A model generated the notes under the pieces. It saw nothing but the letters and a program-made list of their open reading frames with translations, did not search any database and was not told the origin of the DNA. A program made the translations under genes and the position numbers. From a virus, in IMG/VR virus record IMGVR_UViG_3300043434_000013, positions 1 to 29,325 of that record: a stretch of DNA of 29,325 bases; one strand, given 5' to 3'. Below, piece after piece: positions 17,064 to 24,253 of this stretch (positions are counted from its first letter, which is position 1; the number at the start of each line of letters is the position of its first letter).

Positions 17064-17290
17064 AGTTCAGCCTCGATAATCGCGGTAGAGGTTTTTCGAT
17101 CGATCGTTAAGAGTCCTCGGCATCCGATATTCCAATCTTCGCCTGTCTGTACAGAATAACTTACTGTATTAATCCTAACGTGTTTAAACAAATACTCTTT
17201 GTCCCCTTCAAATACACGCCACACATGTTCTAGAGTACCCCGCCCCGGTTCCCCTCGGGATTTATTAAATCGAATCAAGAACTCGGACAT
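17060..17290 (-). CDS. Conserved hypothetical small protein, 76 aa
   Basis: I recognise the sequence type (FLIRFNKSRGEPGRGT, HVWRVF, EYLFKHVRIN, GEDWNIGCRGLL) as a small protein recurrent in cyanophages and other aquatic phages, with no known function. It is basic and aromatic-rich with predicted beta strands and no membrane segment. It overlaps the C-terminus of the 2OG-Fe(II) oxygenase by 16 bases, so the two are coupled and may work together. Its stop overlaps the next ATG by 4 bases. Confidence 0.78.
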   Translation of the reverse strand: MSEFLIRFNKSRGEPGRGTLEHVWRVFEGDKEYLFKHVRINTVSYSVQTGEDWNIGCRGLLTIDRKTSTAIIEAEL

Positions 17291-17976
17291 GCCATTGGCT
17301 CCTGATTGGGATTCATCCTAGGGACCGTAGCCAGATTGAAATGGATGAACCGGATGGGTTCATCTGACCCATGCCGACCAAAAGAATGTGGTAACCAAGC
17401 GTTGGTAAACACCATCATACCGGGTTTAGGTTGTATAACTATGGTATCACTTGAATAGGTGATGTCCGTCTGAGATTTTTGAAATAAACCAATCTGTACC
17501 TTACCGGGTCTAGGGTCATGCACTATCAGAGGGCTGGCTTTTTCAGGGACATCAAGAAAATAAAACCCTATGACCTGCGTACCACCCGCGTGGCTATGCT
17601 GTTCCATCAATGAGTGTTTGTGGTGCTCTTGCATCCACATTTCAGTGAAGTACGTATGGTAATTCTCGGTAGCCACGCCCTGAAGATCCAGAATATCTAG
17701 AGCAATCTTCCCAACATAATTAGCAAACCCGTCTAGCCTAGGATCTAAAGATAGGTTTGTAGACATGACCACGGGGAAAATCTCATCATAATCTTTAGCG
17801 TCTTCAGAAACCGCCTCTATGGCTACAGATTTAACTAGCTCCAAATACTCAGGGACCTCCACTGTATAAATACTAGTAGGAAAGTATGTATGAACCTGTA
17901 CATTTGCGTCTTCCGCTTTTGGTAAACCCCCGTCTACCACGTCAGACTCATCATAAATAATCTCGACCGCGCCCAT
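17275..17976 (-). CDS. 2OG-Fe(II) oxygenase (2OG-FeII_Oxy_5-like), 233 aa
   Basis: The double-stranded beta-helix landmarks are visible. EQHSHAGGTQVIGFYFLDVP gives the metal-binding H127-x-H129 pair, ASPLIVHDPRP is the strand following it, and GMMVFTNAWLPHSFGRHG gives the distal ligand H197. PIRFIHFNL gives R209, the likely 2-oxoglutarate-binding Arg. This order matches family PF13759, which is frequent in marine phages. The enzyme would use Fe(II), oxygen and 2-oxoglutarate to hydroxylate an unknown substrate. It lies between a cysteine-containing conserved protein and a small conserved protein in the fibre module, which suggests modification of a tail or host surface component. That is inference. 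All expected active-site residues appear intact. Confidence 0.87.
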   Translation of the reverse strand: MGAVEIIYDESDVVDGGLPKAEDANVQVHTYFPTSIYTVEVPEYLELVKSVAIEAVSEDAKDYDEIFPVVMSTNLSLDPRLDGFANYVGKIALDILDLQGVATENYHTYFTEMWMQEHHKHSLMEQHSHAGGTQVIGFYFLDVPEKASPLIVHDPRPGKVQIGLFQKSQTDITYSSDTIVIQPKPGMMVFTNAWLPHSFGRHGSDEPIRFIHFNLATVPRMNPNQEPMACPSS

Positions 17977-17982
17977 TTAAAA

Positions 17983-18303
17983 TTACCCCTCAATCAATTT
18001 AGGATCAGGTGTTACATCTTTAACTGTATTCAACAATATCTGTTGCTGCACCTCGTTGGCTTTTATCATCTCATTACGGAATGATTCCACAGCTACTGTT
18101 GTAGATCGCTGCATAGAAGAATTCTCTATAAGAAGCATGGGTAGCCAATTTAATGAACAACGCTCATCATCTACCTCGTCTCCAGTGTTTTTGTCTACAC
18201 CACGAACCCGGACGAACCAATAACATTTGTGAATAGTACCGTCCTTAACCGATTCGCACTCCGCGCCCAAAGGGCAGAACCGTTTTTCGGGTATCTTTGA
18301 CAT
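17983..18303 (-). CDS. Conserved hypothetical protein, 106 aa
   Basis: The N-terminal half has four cysteines (CPLGAEC at 10-16, C27, C49) around KCYWFVRVRGVDKNTGDEVDD, followed by SLNWLPMLLIENSSMQR and a helical tail VAVESFRNEMIKANEVQQQ. The CYWFV...CxxxWLPxLLxENxxxxR...ESFRNEM layout recurs in aquatic phage tail-fibre regions. The spacing of the cysteines could bind a metal but does not form a classic zinc finger. It is encoded a few bases upstream of the 2OG-Fe(II) oxygenase. The function is unknown. Confidence 0.75.
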   Translation of the reverse strand: MSKIPEKRFCPLGAECESVKDGTIHKCYWFVRVRGVDKNTGDEVDDERCSLNWLPMLLIENSSMQRSTTVAVESFRNEMIKANEVQQQILLNTVKDVTPDPKLIEG

Positions 18304-18309
18304 ACTTTA

Positions 18310-18819
18310 TTAGCTCTTAATAGCCATGATGTTATCTATGTATTTAACCGCTAGATTAATAGCAGATCCAGAGAATGATGGCTGTGTAAATGTGTGGGTA
18401 TGTGAACTGCCGCCACCGGCAGTTGTGGTGGATACCGGCGCATAACTTACGGCACCGCTCTGTGAGCTAGCAACTGTATTGGGACCGCCGTTGTTATAAA
18501 CATAGACAGAATGGCTATGGCTTGGTATTTGGCACGTAGACAACGTAGTTGCAGCCACTGCGCCGCCTGAAACAGTACCCGATACAGCTTGCGAAGCAAA
18601 AGCCGTAGTAAAGTTTACCGTACCACCCGTACCACCACCCGTACCGTTGATGATACGCATTGAGTAACAAGTGTACGTCGTACACTGTGTCCAGCCCGTA
18701 GGGGCTGCGGCTTGGAAAAAGTTAGTCTTAGATCCAGAAGGGATAGACTGCGCCGCAGTCACCATTGTAGTACCGTCTGGGAACGTAAGCGTGGTAGCCG
18801 AGATAGAAAAGTTAGCCAT
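18310..18819 (-). CDS. Short tail fibre / tip protein, 169 aa
   Basis: It opens with ISATTLTFPDGTTMVTAAQS, the typical LTFPDGTT fibre module. The body is Gly/Ser/Thr-rich. The end contains two His-rich segments (CQIPSHSHSVYVYNNGG and GGGSSHTHTFTQPSF) and the closing NLAVKYIDNIMAIKS. Paired HxH motifs ahead of a terminal NLAVKYID segment are seen in trimeric fibre tips, where His residues can bind metal along the axis (as in T4 gp12 and related tips). That mechanism is inferred here. It follows the 286-aa fibre protein with an AGGTG Shine-Dalgarno. Confidence 0.8.
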   Translation of the reverse strand: MANFSISATTLTFPDGTTMVTAAQSIPSGSKTNFFQAAAPTGWTQCTTYTCYSMRIINGTGGGTGGTVNFTTAFASQAVSGTVSGGAVAATTLSTCQIPSHSHSVYVYNNGGPNTVASSQSGAVSYAPVSTTTAGGGSSHTHTFTQPSFSGSAINLAVKYIDNIMAIKS

Positions 18820-18827
18820 GTTTACAC

Positions 18828-19688
18828 CTAAGTAAAATTAACGATGTACCATTTTCCGGTACTACCAGTAGGTACAGTGATAGACCCAGATCCGCTAATA
18901 GTAACAGGACCTATACTGAAAGCACTTACATTTGCGGGTAAGGTATACGCTGTGGTTATGTTCAAATTAGCGGCATAGACGCTGTTGATCGCGTAGAACT
19001 CTAAAGAACTAAGCTGACCATTGCTTGGGTTGAACAAATAATTCGCGTTGCTTATATATACGTTAGACGTACTGCCGCTAGTTGCAGTAGCGAACATAGG
19101 GTAGTAAGACGCGACTGAAGTCGTATCATTGTTGATCGTAACCCCAGCCAGAGAGTTCCACCCCGGCGAGCTTCCTGAGTATCCTTCGAACACGTTATTG
19201 GTCGTGTTGTACCGGAGCATACCGGTAACCGGACTACCCGGCTGTTGACCCGTCGTACCCTTAGAAATAAGGAGTGCGCCCGTAGAGGTGAACGAGGAAT
19301 CCGCGCTAGCGGTCAGCGTAGTGAATGCGCCCGTGTTAGGAGTCGTACCACCAATGGCCGGAGGATATGCCAGCGTATCCGTCGTTACCGCCTTACCCGC
19401 GGGATAGGTCAGGAAGACATTCTGGGTACCGGAGCTGAAGTTAACCAGCGAACCCGTAGAAGAAGCCAGAACCGTAGTACGCGCCAGTGTAGCCGGAGCG
19501 GTAAAAGTACCTACCCCGACTTCCCAGTTTGAGCCATTCTGATCCGCGATCGTGTAATAACACGTATTGCCGTTACCTACCGCGGCGTTAAACGACTGAT
19601 ACCCAGTAACGGCACCAAGTAAAGTCGCAGACCCCGTGCCGGGACTAGAGCATGTCTCTAGTACGCGATCTTTGATAATTAACGCCAT
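18828..19688 (-). CDS. Tail fibre protein, 286 aa
   Basis: The N-terminal segment MALIIKDRVLETCSSPGTG, TLLGAVTGYQSF and NTCYYTIADQNGSNWEVGVG is a widely shared virion module of aquatic phages. It is followed by LARTTVLASSTGSLVNF and VFLTYPA. The middle contains fibre phrases (GGTTPNTGAFTTLTAS, then MLRYNTTNNVFEGYSG and PGWNSLAG), the latter a beta motif frequent in fibre tips. The C-terminal 100 residues are beta-rich with no catalytic signature. The first part probably attaches to the virion and the rest projects outward. AGGGGG precedes the ATG. It is grouped with four other fibre-like genes. Confidence 0.8.
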   Translation of the reverse strand: MALIIKDRVLETCSSPGTGSATLLGAVTGYQSFNAAVGNGNTCYYTIADQNGSNWEVGVGTFTAPATLARTTVLASSTGSLVNFSSGTQNVFLTYPAGKAVTTDTLAYPPAIGGTTPNTGAFTTLTASADSSFTSTGALLISKGTTGQQPGSPVTGMLRYNTTNNVFEGYSGSSPGWNSLAGVTINNDTTSVASYYPMFATATSGSTSNVYISNANYLFNPSNGQLSSLEFYAINSVYAANLNITTAYTLPANVSAFSIGPVTISGSGSITVPTGSTGKWYIVNFT

Positions 19689-19699
19689 CTAAGACCCCC

Positions 19700-20308
19700 T
19701 TAAGAAGTAGCGGTCGTGCTGTAGGTAACCGTAACGGTATCACCAGCTGTAGTCACCTTGGAAGAGGTGAAGTTCCCTTCGGAATACAGCGTACCAGCGG
19801 TAGAACTCTGGGTATTAACTGCACCAGTACCAAGGACCAAGAAGCAGCCGTAGACCGTACCACCAGCGCCCGTAATCAGGTAAGTGATTGAGGAAGCCGT
19901 AGAGGTAGTCACGTTAGACGGAGTAGAGCCAGCAGAAGAAGCTGAACCAAATACCGCCGTACCACGTACCGCAGAACCACCTACCGTGTAGTTGGTGAAC
20001 TCAGCCGCATTGGTCGTAACCAGCGTGGTCATCGTATCCGTAGCCGCCGGAGTCAGGCTGACCTTGGTCAGACCCAAGAACGGACCCGTTACTGAATAGC
20101 CACTTCCCTTGAGGAGCGTATCGAGCATGAGCTCTTTACCACCCTGTACAACAAGGTTAGGGAATTCATCTTCCCACTTCAGATTACCGTCCTTGTCATG
20201 GCATACGACATGGTAATGCCCATGAATACCCAGCTGTTCATCACCAGAAGCGTTCGCCTGCAGGGTAGCTACGGCGTGATCCCCAAAATTTGAAAGTTCG
20301 TTCGTCAT
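19700..20308 (-). CDS. Virion structural / fibre-associated protein, 202 aa
   Basis: The open frame extends further upstream, but the ATG at 20308 is chosen because AAAGAGGT lies just ahead of it and the protein then begins just after the previous gene ends. The N-terminal third reads HGHYHVVCHDKDGNLKWEDE, then FPNLVVQGGKELMLDTLLKG, a conserved module of aquatic phage structural proteins (GxYxVxCxDxxGNLKWxD...NLVVxxGKxxLLD). The C-terminal two thirds are a Thr/Ser/Gly-rich beta region. The first part resembles tail or head fibre proteins of unknown exact position. No enzyme motif is present. Confidence 0.78.
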   Translation of the reverse strand: MTNELSNFGDHAVATLQANASGDEQLGIHGHYHVVCHDKDGNLKWEDEFPNLVVQGGKELMLDTLLKGSGYSVTGPFLGLTKVSLTPAATDTMTTLVTTNAAEFTNYTVGGSAVRGTAVFGSASSAGSTPSNVTTSTASSITYLITGAGGTVYGCFLVLGTGAVNTQSSTAGTLYSEGNFTSSKVTTAGDTVTVTYSTTATS

Positions 20309-20318
20309 ACTGACCTCT

Positions 20319-20744
20319 TTAAGCAAACCTAATGATGGCGTTAGCTGCGTCATCCGTAGGGAAAGTAATAGTAAACGTGCTAGTCGCTGTCTTATCCGAA
20401 CCAAAGTCCAGCACGGCGACAGCTGCTCCCGTTGTGCTGTTGTATATCAATGCCCCACGGCAAGTAAACGACGCTGGATTCCATGTTACGTTCGCAAACG
20501 ATACGTACGCTACTCCTGCGTTTAAATCATACGCCGGAGCTACAGGATAGAGCTGTTCACCACCCGGAGAATATCCGGTCCCTGATACCTCATTATCGCT
20601 AGTATAGGCCAATGTCGTATTGTTTAACGTCGCATTAGCGGTATACAGGGCGATCTTGTAAATATAGGAAGAACCCGCGGTAAAGTCTTCCAGCCCACTT
20701 AAGCAGTTGGCTTTGAATATCGTGGTCTGACCTTGAGTAATCAC
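20319..20744 (-). CDS. Conserved virion structural protein, 141 aa, GTG start
   Basis: The start codon is GTG and shares GTGA with the stop of the adaptor gene, a 4-base overlap, so translation is coupled. Landmarks are YKIALYTANATLNNTTLAYT, SGTGYSPGGEQL, VAYVSFANVTWNPASFTCRG, ALIYNSTTGAAVAVLDFG and a final ANAIIRF. This pattern is very common in podovirus-like and other aquatic phages and is generally annotated only as structural. It is a compact beta protein, probably on the tail or a head fibre. The exact role is unknown. Confidence 0.8.
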   Translation of the reverse strand: MITQGQTTIFKANCLSGLEDFTAGSSYIYKIALYTANATLNNTTLAYTSDNEVSGTGYSPGGEQLYPVAPAYDLNAGVAYVSFANVTWNPASFTCRGALIYNSTTGAAVAVLDFGSDKTATSTFTITFPTDDAANAIIRFA

Positions 20745-21655
20745 GGGTTAACCTGCCCAATTCTAGCCTGCCCATCGCGGTACGCGTCGCCGCGTTCGAG
20801 GCCGGTACCCAGACGGTTAAGCTGCTGTAGAGCTTCCTGATACTTCTGTTCGTAATAACCCACAAGATCCTGCTCACCTTTCTGGAACAAGATAGCTTCC
20901 CGCATAGCGCCGTAGAACAGCACGGGATCGTAGTTATCACCAAGCCAGCTGGTGCCAGAAGAGTTGGAGACCTTATCTACAGTTACACTGAATCCGGTAC
21001 CTGATGTACCCAGAGAAGACGACCCAAGAATGTCGCCTACATTGTAGAAGTTACCGCCAAAGGCGAGTTCGCAAGAGTAGACCTGCCCACCAACAACCAC
21101 GATATTAGCGGTAGCCGAAAGGCCATTACCGCCCGTGAGGGGTACGTTCTGGTATACGCCGTTAGCGTATAAAGAACCCGGCTGAACATTGGTAAACGCT
21201 GTGATCTGCCCTTTGACAATCGTTGGTGGGTAGTAGAAGTAGTGCATCTCTACCGTGTAGTTCTGATCCGGCGTAGGAGCCATCAGATAGCTCAACTCAT
21301 TGACGTTGCCGTATTGAGAACCAAACAAAGAGTAGTACTTCGGGATACCTACTTCCCCTGCATCGGGGTAAGCCTCACGGATGAAGTTCACATCCTTGTT
21401 GAGCAAGTAGTTGTAGTTACCATCCAGATCGATCGCCGCAAGGGAATACGTCGACAGGTAATCATCAGGAAGCGACAGGTATTTGTTACCCGCCGTAGCC
21501 GTACCGGTTACGTTTCTACGAAGCGCAGGGATCTGCACCGTATTGTAAATACGAGCTTCGGCTTGCTGAACGAATACAGGGATATTCGCTACGAACAGTT
21601 GTTCTGTAGTTTCAGCGTACGCCTGAATCGTGTTGTATAGCGTTTCGTAGTTCAT
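20741..21655 (-). CDS. Head-tail adaptor protein (SU10 adaptor-like), 304 aa
   Basis: The N-terminal helix bundle (YETLYNTIQAYAETTEQLFV, IPVFVQQAEARIYNTVQIPA and LRRNVTG) and the segment YLSLPDDYLSTYSLAAID, NYLLNKDVNFIREAYP, then PKYYSLFG match the phage adaptor family described for SU10 (SU10_adaptor). A beta-rich insertion occupies about 165-235, rich in Gly and Val. The C-terminal helices return with DPVLFYGAMREAILFQKGEQ and YYEQKYQEALQQLNRLG. Adaptors form a dodecameric ring beneath the portal that the nozzle attaches to. Its position in the gene order, next to another adaptor-like protein, agrees with this. Confidence 0.82.
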   Translation of the reverse strand: MNYETLYNTIQAYAETTEQLFVANIPVFVQQAEARIYNTVQIPALRRNVTGTATAGNKYLSLPDDYLSTYSLAAIDLDGNYNYLLNKDVNFIREAYPDAGEVGIPKYYSLFGSQYGNVNELSYLMAPTPDQNYTVEMHYFYYPPTIVKGQITAFTNVQPGSLYANGVYQNVPLTGGNGLSATANIVVVGGQVYSCELAFGGNFYNVGDILGSSSLGTSGTGFSVTVDKVSNSSGTSWLGDNYDPVLFYGAMREAILFQKGEQDLVGYYEQKYQEALQQLNRLGTGLERGDAYRDGQARIGQVNP

Positions 21656-21661
21656 GTAGGC

Positions 21662-21880
21662 TTACGCCACCGGACCCCGGAGTTTCTTACCCTTAGTCGC
21701 TGCACCAGCACCGCGCATCGTGATCTCACCGTTCTTATTCTCCGGTGGATAGTTGCCTTTACTGAGGCCACCTACTGAGATATTCAGCTCAGAAATAACC
21801 TTGGAACCGGGCGTATAGGTCAGCTCAAAATCAGTACCGTTGGCGGCATAAGCTTCAGCCGGCTTGTTTTCCTTAGCCAT
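21662..21880 (-). CDS. Small hypothetical protein, 72 aa
   Basis: The ATG at 21880 is preferred over an upstream in-frame ATG because it follows the previous stop by 4 bases and has AGGGG just before it. The sequence (MAKENKPAEAYAANGTDFEL, GSKVISELNISVGGLSKG, NGEITMRGAGAATKGKKLRG) has a basic, Gly-rich C-terminus. The EITMRGAGAATKGKKxRGP ending is a motif I associate with small marine phage proteins of unknown function. It lies in the connector module between the adaptor and another Lys-rich protein. Confidence 0.7.
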   Translation of the reverse strand: MAKENKPAEAYAANGTDFELTYTPGSKVISELNISVGGLSKGNYPPENKNGEITMRGAGAATKGKKLRGPVA

Positions 21881-21884
21881 GGTA

Positions 21885-22064
21885 TTACCCCTGATTCTTA
21901 GCGCGAGCCAGATTACGACCAAATTTCTTCATATCAGCAGAAGTGACACCACCCTTCTTGAAAGGAAGCTTGGTCTTCTTGCCACCATGGAGCTGCTTAT
22001 CGTGAGCGCCAATCGCCTTCTTGATAAGCTTCTTATCTTCAACAATATCGTCGTGCTTAGCCAT
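21885..22064 (-). CDS. Small Lys-rich protein, 59 aa
   Basis: An ORF too short for many callers, with a perfect Shine-Dalgarno (AGGAGG, six bases before the ATG at 22064) and normal codon use. It reads MAKHDDIVEDKKLIKKAIGA, HDKQLHGGKK, LPFKKGGVTS and ends NLARAKNQG. The HDDIVxDKKLIKKA start recurs as a small protein in aquatic phages. About a quarter of its residues are Lys. It contains the FKKGG tag also seen in two other small proteins of this window. The function is unknown; DNA binding inside the head is possible. Confidence 0.78.
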   Translation of the reverse strand: MAKHDDIVEDKKLIKKAIGAHDKQLHGGKKTKLPFKKGGVTSADMKKFGRNLARAKNQG

Positions 22065-22073
22065 GATGGCCTC

Positions 22074-22502
22074 CTAAGTCGTAGTAATAGTGACTGTACC
22101 TACTTGTCCTATACAGATCAAGTTGTTAGGTGTTAGTCCAGTATCGTTTCCACGAGCTCCACCTACCGGAGCCCAACCCCATTGGATAACCCGGCTACCG
22201 CCAGCAGGATATCCAAACCCATCCAAGACAATACCATCCGTGAAATTATCCTGAAGACCGGTTGTGCCTGACATGTAATAACTCACGTCAGGACGGGGAT
22301 CACGCACGGCCTGCGGATCGTTCACTGGGAACATACCCAAATGCAGCTGGGGCTGGTCAGGGTCCCAACATGATTTACAGACCTTAACCTGCCAAGGCTT
22401 AGTCTTGAGAATCTGAGTCCTCAGATCCTTCAATTTGAACCGGAAGTTACACCGATCGCATTGCGATATCGAGTGCTTACCAGAGGCAAACTTACTAGGC
22501 AT
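22074..22502 (-). CDS. Zinc-ribbon-like conserved protein, 142 aa
   Basis: Two CxxC pairs, C15-DR-C18 and C42-KS-C45, flank a basic linker, which fits a zinc ribbon. This is followed by WDPDQPQLHLGMFPVNDPQA and RDPRPD, and a Gly-rich C-terminal half with IQWGWAPVGG. The order MPSKFASGKHSISQCDRC, FRFKLKDL, then VCKSCWDPDxPQ is conserved in podovirus-like genomes next to the adaptor. The ATG overlaps the upstream TAA (TAATG). It may help attach the tail to the portal, but no function is known. Confidence 0.8.
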   Translation of the reverse strand: MPSKFASGKHSISQCDRCNFRFKLKDLRTQILKTKPWQVKVCKSCWDPDQPQLHLGMFPVNDPQAVRDPRPDVSYYMSGTTGLQDNFTDGIVLDGFGYPAGGSRVIQWGWAPVGGARGNDTGLTPNNLICIGQVGTVTITTT

Positions 22503-23434
22503 TACCGGTTATAGAACATATTACGTGGCACGAACCGATCCGTAGCCTTCTCACGATCTTCTTCGGCTGCGAGCTGGAACTGCTGTTCATAGTCAGCCTT
22601 CAGCATACCGATGCGATTCGGATCGACTTCAGGGATCTTCATGCTTAGGTAGTAAGCCACACCAGCGACCATACAAGGAATAAACCTGAACGGGATATCC
22701 TGAGTCGTTGTACCGTTTCCCGCGTCCTGCATGCGACGCATCCGGTAGTACACAAACGTGTACTGATTTCCCGGAGAATTAGGCGTAGGCCATACGTTCA
22801 CACAAGGAAGCTTGTACTGATACACCGGAGTAATCGTCAGGTGGGAAGTAGCTGTCGTACCGTTCTGACCACGCCACGCGTTGAGGATCTGATTCCCCAC
22901 TACATTCTGATATCCGATGACCTCGTTTCCTACCTTGATAAACCCAGTCGTAGACAGGTTCGCCGTAGAAGTCAGAGTAATCGTCGTATCCGTAGCTGAG
23001 ATAGCGCCATCCAGCGTCGTCGTAGGTACCGTGGGAAGATCACCCGTTTGCCGATCGATCCAGAACTGAATCGGTCTACCGTATGCGTTCTTATTAGGAA
23101 TCGACATGTAAGTAGATTCGGAGATCCTCGATACGTTGATATCAATCTGGTTGGTGTTCTGGCCGTTGTACTGGCGCGTCACACAGTCGAGAAGATCGAT
23201 CGTATCAATAGGGAGAGCGTAGATCGCCTGCCCCGTATTCATCAGGATCTGACCCTGTTCGATCGTCCACAGATTGAGACCACGATTTGCCCACTCAATC
23301 GTGAGCAAGTTCATGGATCGCCGTGCGGTACGGAAGTCGTAACCACTACGCAGCTGCTTACCGCAGCGCTCAAACGCCTCTTCGAAAAGATCGTTAAGGT
23401 CTAGATTGAACGAAGCGGTACCTGACGTAGACAT
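22502..23434 (-). CDS. Head-tail connector / tail-tube-like protein, 310 aa
   Basis: The N-terminus reads FNLDLNDLFEEAFERCG, RSGYDFRTARRSMNLLTIEW, then ANRGLNLWTIEQ, a signature of adaptor/tail-tube proteins (in the place of P22 gp4 or T7 gp11). YALPIDTIDLLDCV and IPFRFIPCMVAGVAYYLSMK are the core landmarks. Residues 146-206 form an inserted beta domain (TTITLTSTANLSTTGFIKVG, IGYQNVV, NAWRGQNGTTATSH), which also appears in the 783-aa nozzle-like protein. The C-terminal helix LKADYEQQFQLAAEEDREKA then follows. It is preceded by a 57-aa protein ending in the TAATG junction. Confidence 0.82.
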   Translation of the reverse strand: MSTSGTASFNLDLNDLFEEAFERCGKQLRSGYDFRTARRSMNLLTIEWANRGLNLWTIEQGQILMNTGQAIYALPIDTIDLLDCVTRQYNGQNTNQIDINVSRISESTYMSIPNKNAYGRPIQFWIDRQTGDLPTVPTTTLDGAISATDTTITLTSTANLSTTGFIKVGNEVIGYQNVVGNQILNAWRGQNGTTATSHLTITPVYQYKLPCVNVWPTPNSPGNQYTFVYYRMRRMQDAGNGTTTQDIPFRFIPCMVAGVAYYLSMKIPEVDPNRIGMLKADYEQQFQLAAEEDREKATDRFVPRNMFYNR

Positions 23435-23607
23435 TACTTCTTAGCCTTTGCCTTCGGTTCTTCAACAACTTCTGCTACCGGAGCTTCAGCTACAGGAGCC
23501 GGTGCTTCCATAAACGCGAGAAACTTGTTGAGGATCTGTTCTTCGTAGCCAGAAGCTGAGAAGCCTTCGGCGCTGAGGAAGCTTAGTACGTCTTGTTTAG
23601 TCGCCAT
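23434..23607 (-). CDS. Small acidic/basic hypothetical protein, 57 aa
   Basis: Found by translating the gap: the ATG at 23607 overlaps the upstream TAA and the stop overlaps the next ATG (TAATG on both sides). The N-terminal 33 residues form a predicted helical domain (QDVLSFLSAEGFSASGYEEQ, then ILNKFLAFME). An Ala/Pro/Val/Glu linker and a Lys-rich end (EEPKAKAKK) follow. The domain-plus-linker layout suggests a small tethering or scaffold-like protein. No family is recognised with certainty. Confidence 0.78.
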   Translation of the reverse strand: MATKQDVLSFLSAEGFSASGYEEQILNKFLAFMEAPAPVAEAPVAEVVEEPKAKAKK

Positions 23608-23879
23608 TACTTGAATCCTTTTAATGTCTGCGCGAGACGTGCTCGCTGACCGAGTTTACCGGGAGCCTTAGCAGCCTTAGCCAGCTTCCCTGCTGGGATC
23701 TTCTGGCCTTCCTTAACCCCAAGGGATTTGCGAAGAGAGCCGGGCTTCTTGATAGCGTCAGCAATCCAACCACCCTTCTTGAAAACCTCAACCGAGTTGG
23801 GGTCATCCTTACGTTGGATAGTCTTCTTACTGGGCATCTTAGAAGGGTTTATGCAACCCATCCCGCGTGAGGCACGCAT
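23607..23879 (-). CDS. Small basic conserved protein, 90 aa
   Basis: The start at 23879 (TAATG overlap with the upstream stop) is preferred to an in-frame start 33 bases earlier. The protein then begins MRASRGMGCINPSKMPSKKT, an opening shared by small proteins in many aquatic phages. It continues IQRKDDPNSVEVFKKGGWIA, KKPGSLRKSLGV and a helical basic end LGQRARLAQTLKGFK. It contains the FKKGG tag. The net charge is strongly positive. It could bind DNA or another virion component. The function is unknown. Confidence 0.78.
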   Translation of the reverse strand: MRASRGMGCINPSKMPSKKTIQRKDDPNSVEVFKKGGWIADAIKKPGSLRKSLGVKEGQKIPAGKLAKAAKAPGKLGQRARLAQTLKGFK

Positions 23880-24253
23880 TACTTCTTGCCTTTCGCCATG
23901 CCGCCGCCACACATCTTGACCATCTTACCCTTGGTCTTACCGCGTTCTGCGATACCGTCCTTGCTGGGAGCTGCGGTCTTTACTTTGCCCATGGAGGTTT
24001 CACCGCCAGAAGCCATTTTCTTGCACTTAGCCATATCACCACCTTCTTTGAAAAGAGCCATACTCCCATGACGGGTCTTTGGCTTATTGATTTTCTGACG
24101 ATCTATACGACCGCCAAGACCAAACTTCTTGCCTTTATCGGCTTCAGAGAACTCTTTCGCTACTCCCACCGGTACGCCTACTTTCTTGGCGAACTCAGGG
24201 TTATGAGCCGCGGCTCTCATCAAACGCGCTTGCTTAGCAGATTTGCTAGGCAT
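23879..24253 (-). CDS. Basic Lys/Met/Gly-rich protein, 124 aa
   Basis: The frame is open from a TTG at 24274, but the ATG at 24253 is preferred. It begins MPSKSAKQARLMRAAAHNPE and has AGGTGA about 8 bases upstream. It overlaps the end of the upstream membrane-protein gene by 8 bases. FAKKVGVPVGVAKEFSEADK follows, a recurrent small phage domain. The C-terminal half is low complexity (MALFKEGGDMAKCKKMASGG, AERGKTKGKMVKMCGGGMA, KGKK). It contains the FKEGG tag and two cysteines in CKKM and MCGGG contexts. The function is unknown; nucleic-acid binding is plausible. Confidence 0.75.
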   Translation of the reverse strand: MPSKSAKQARLMRAAAHNPEFAKKVGVPVGVAKEFSEADKGKKFGLGGRIDRQKINKPKTRHGSMALFKEGGDMAKCKKMASGGETSMGKVKTAAPSKDGIAERGKTKGKMVKMCGGGMAKGKK

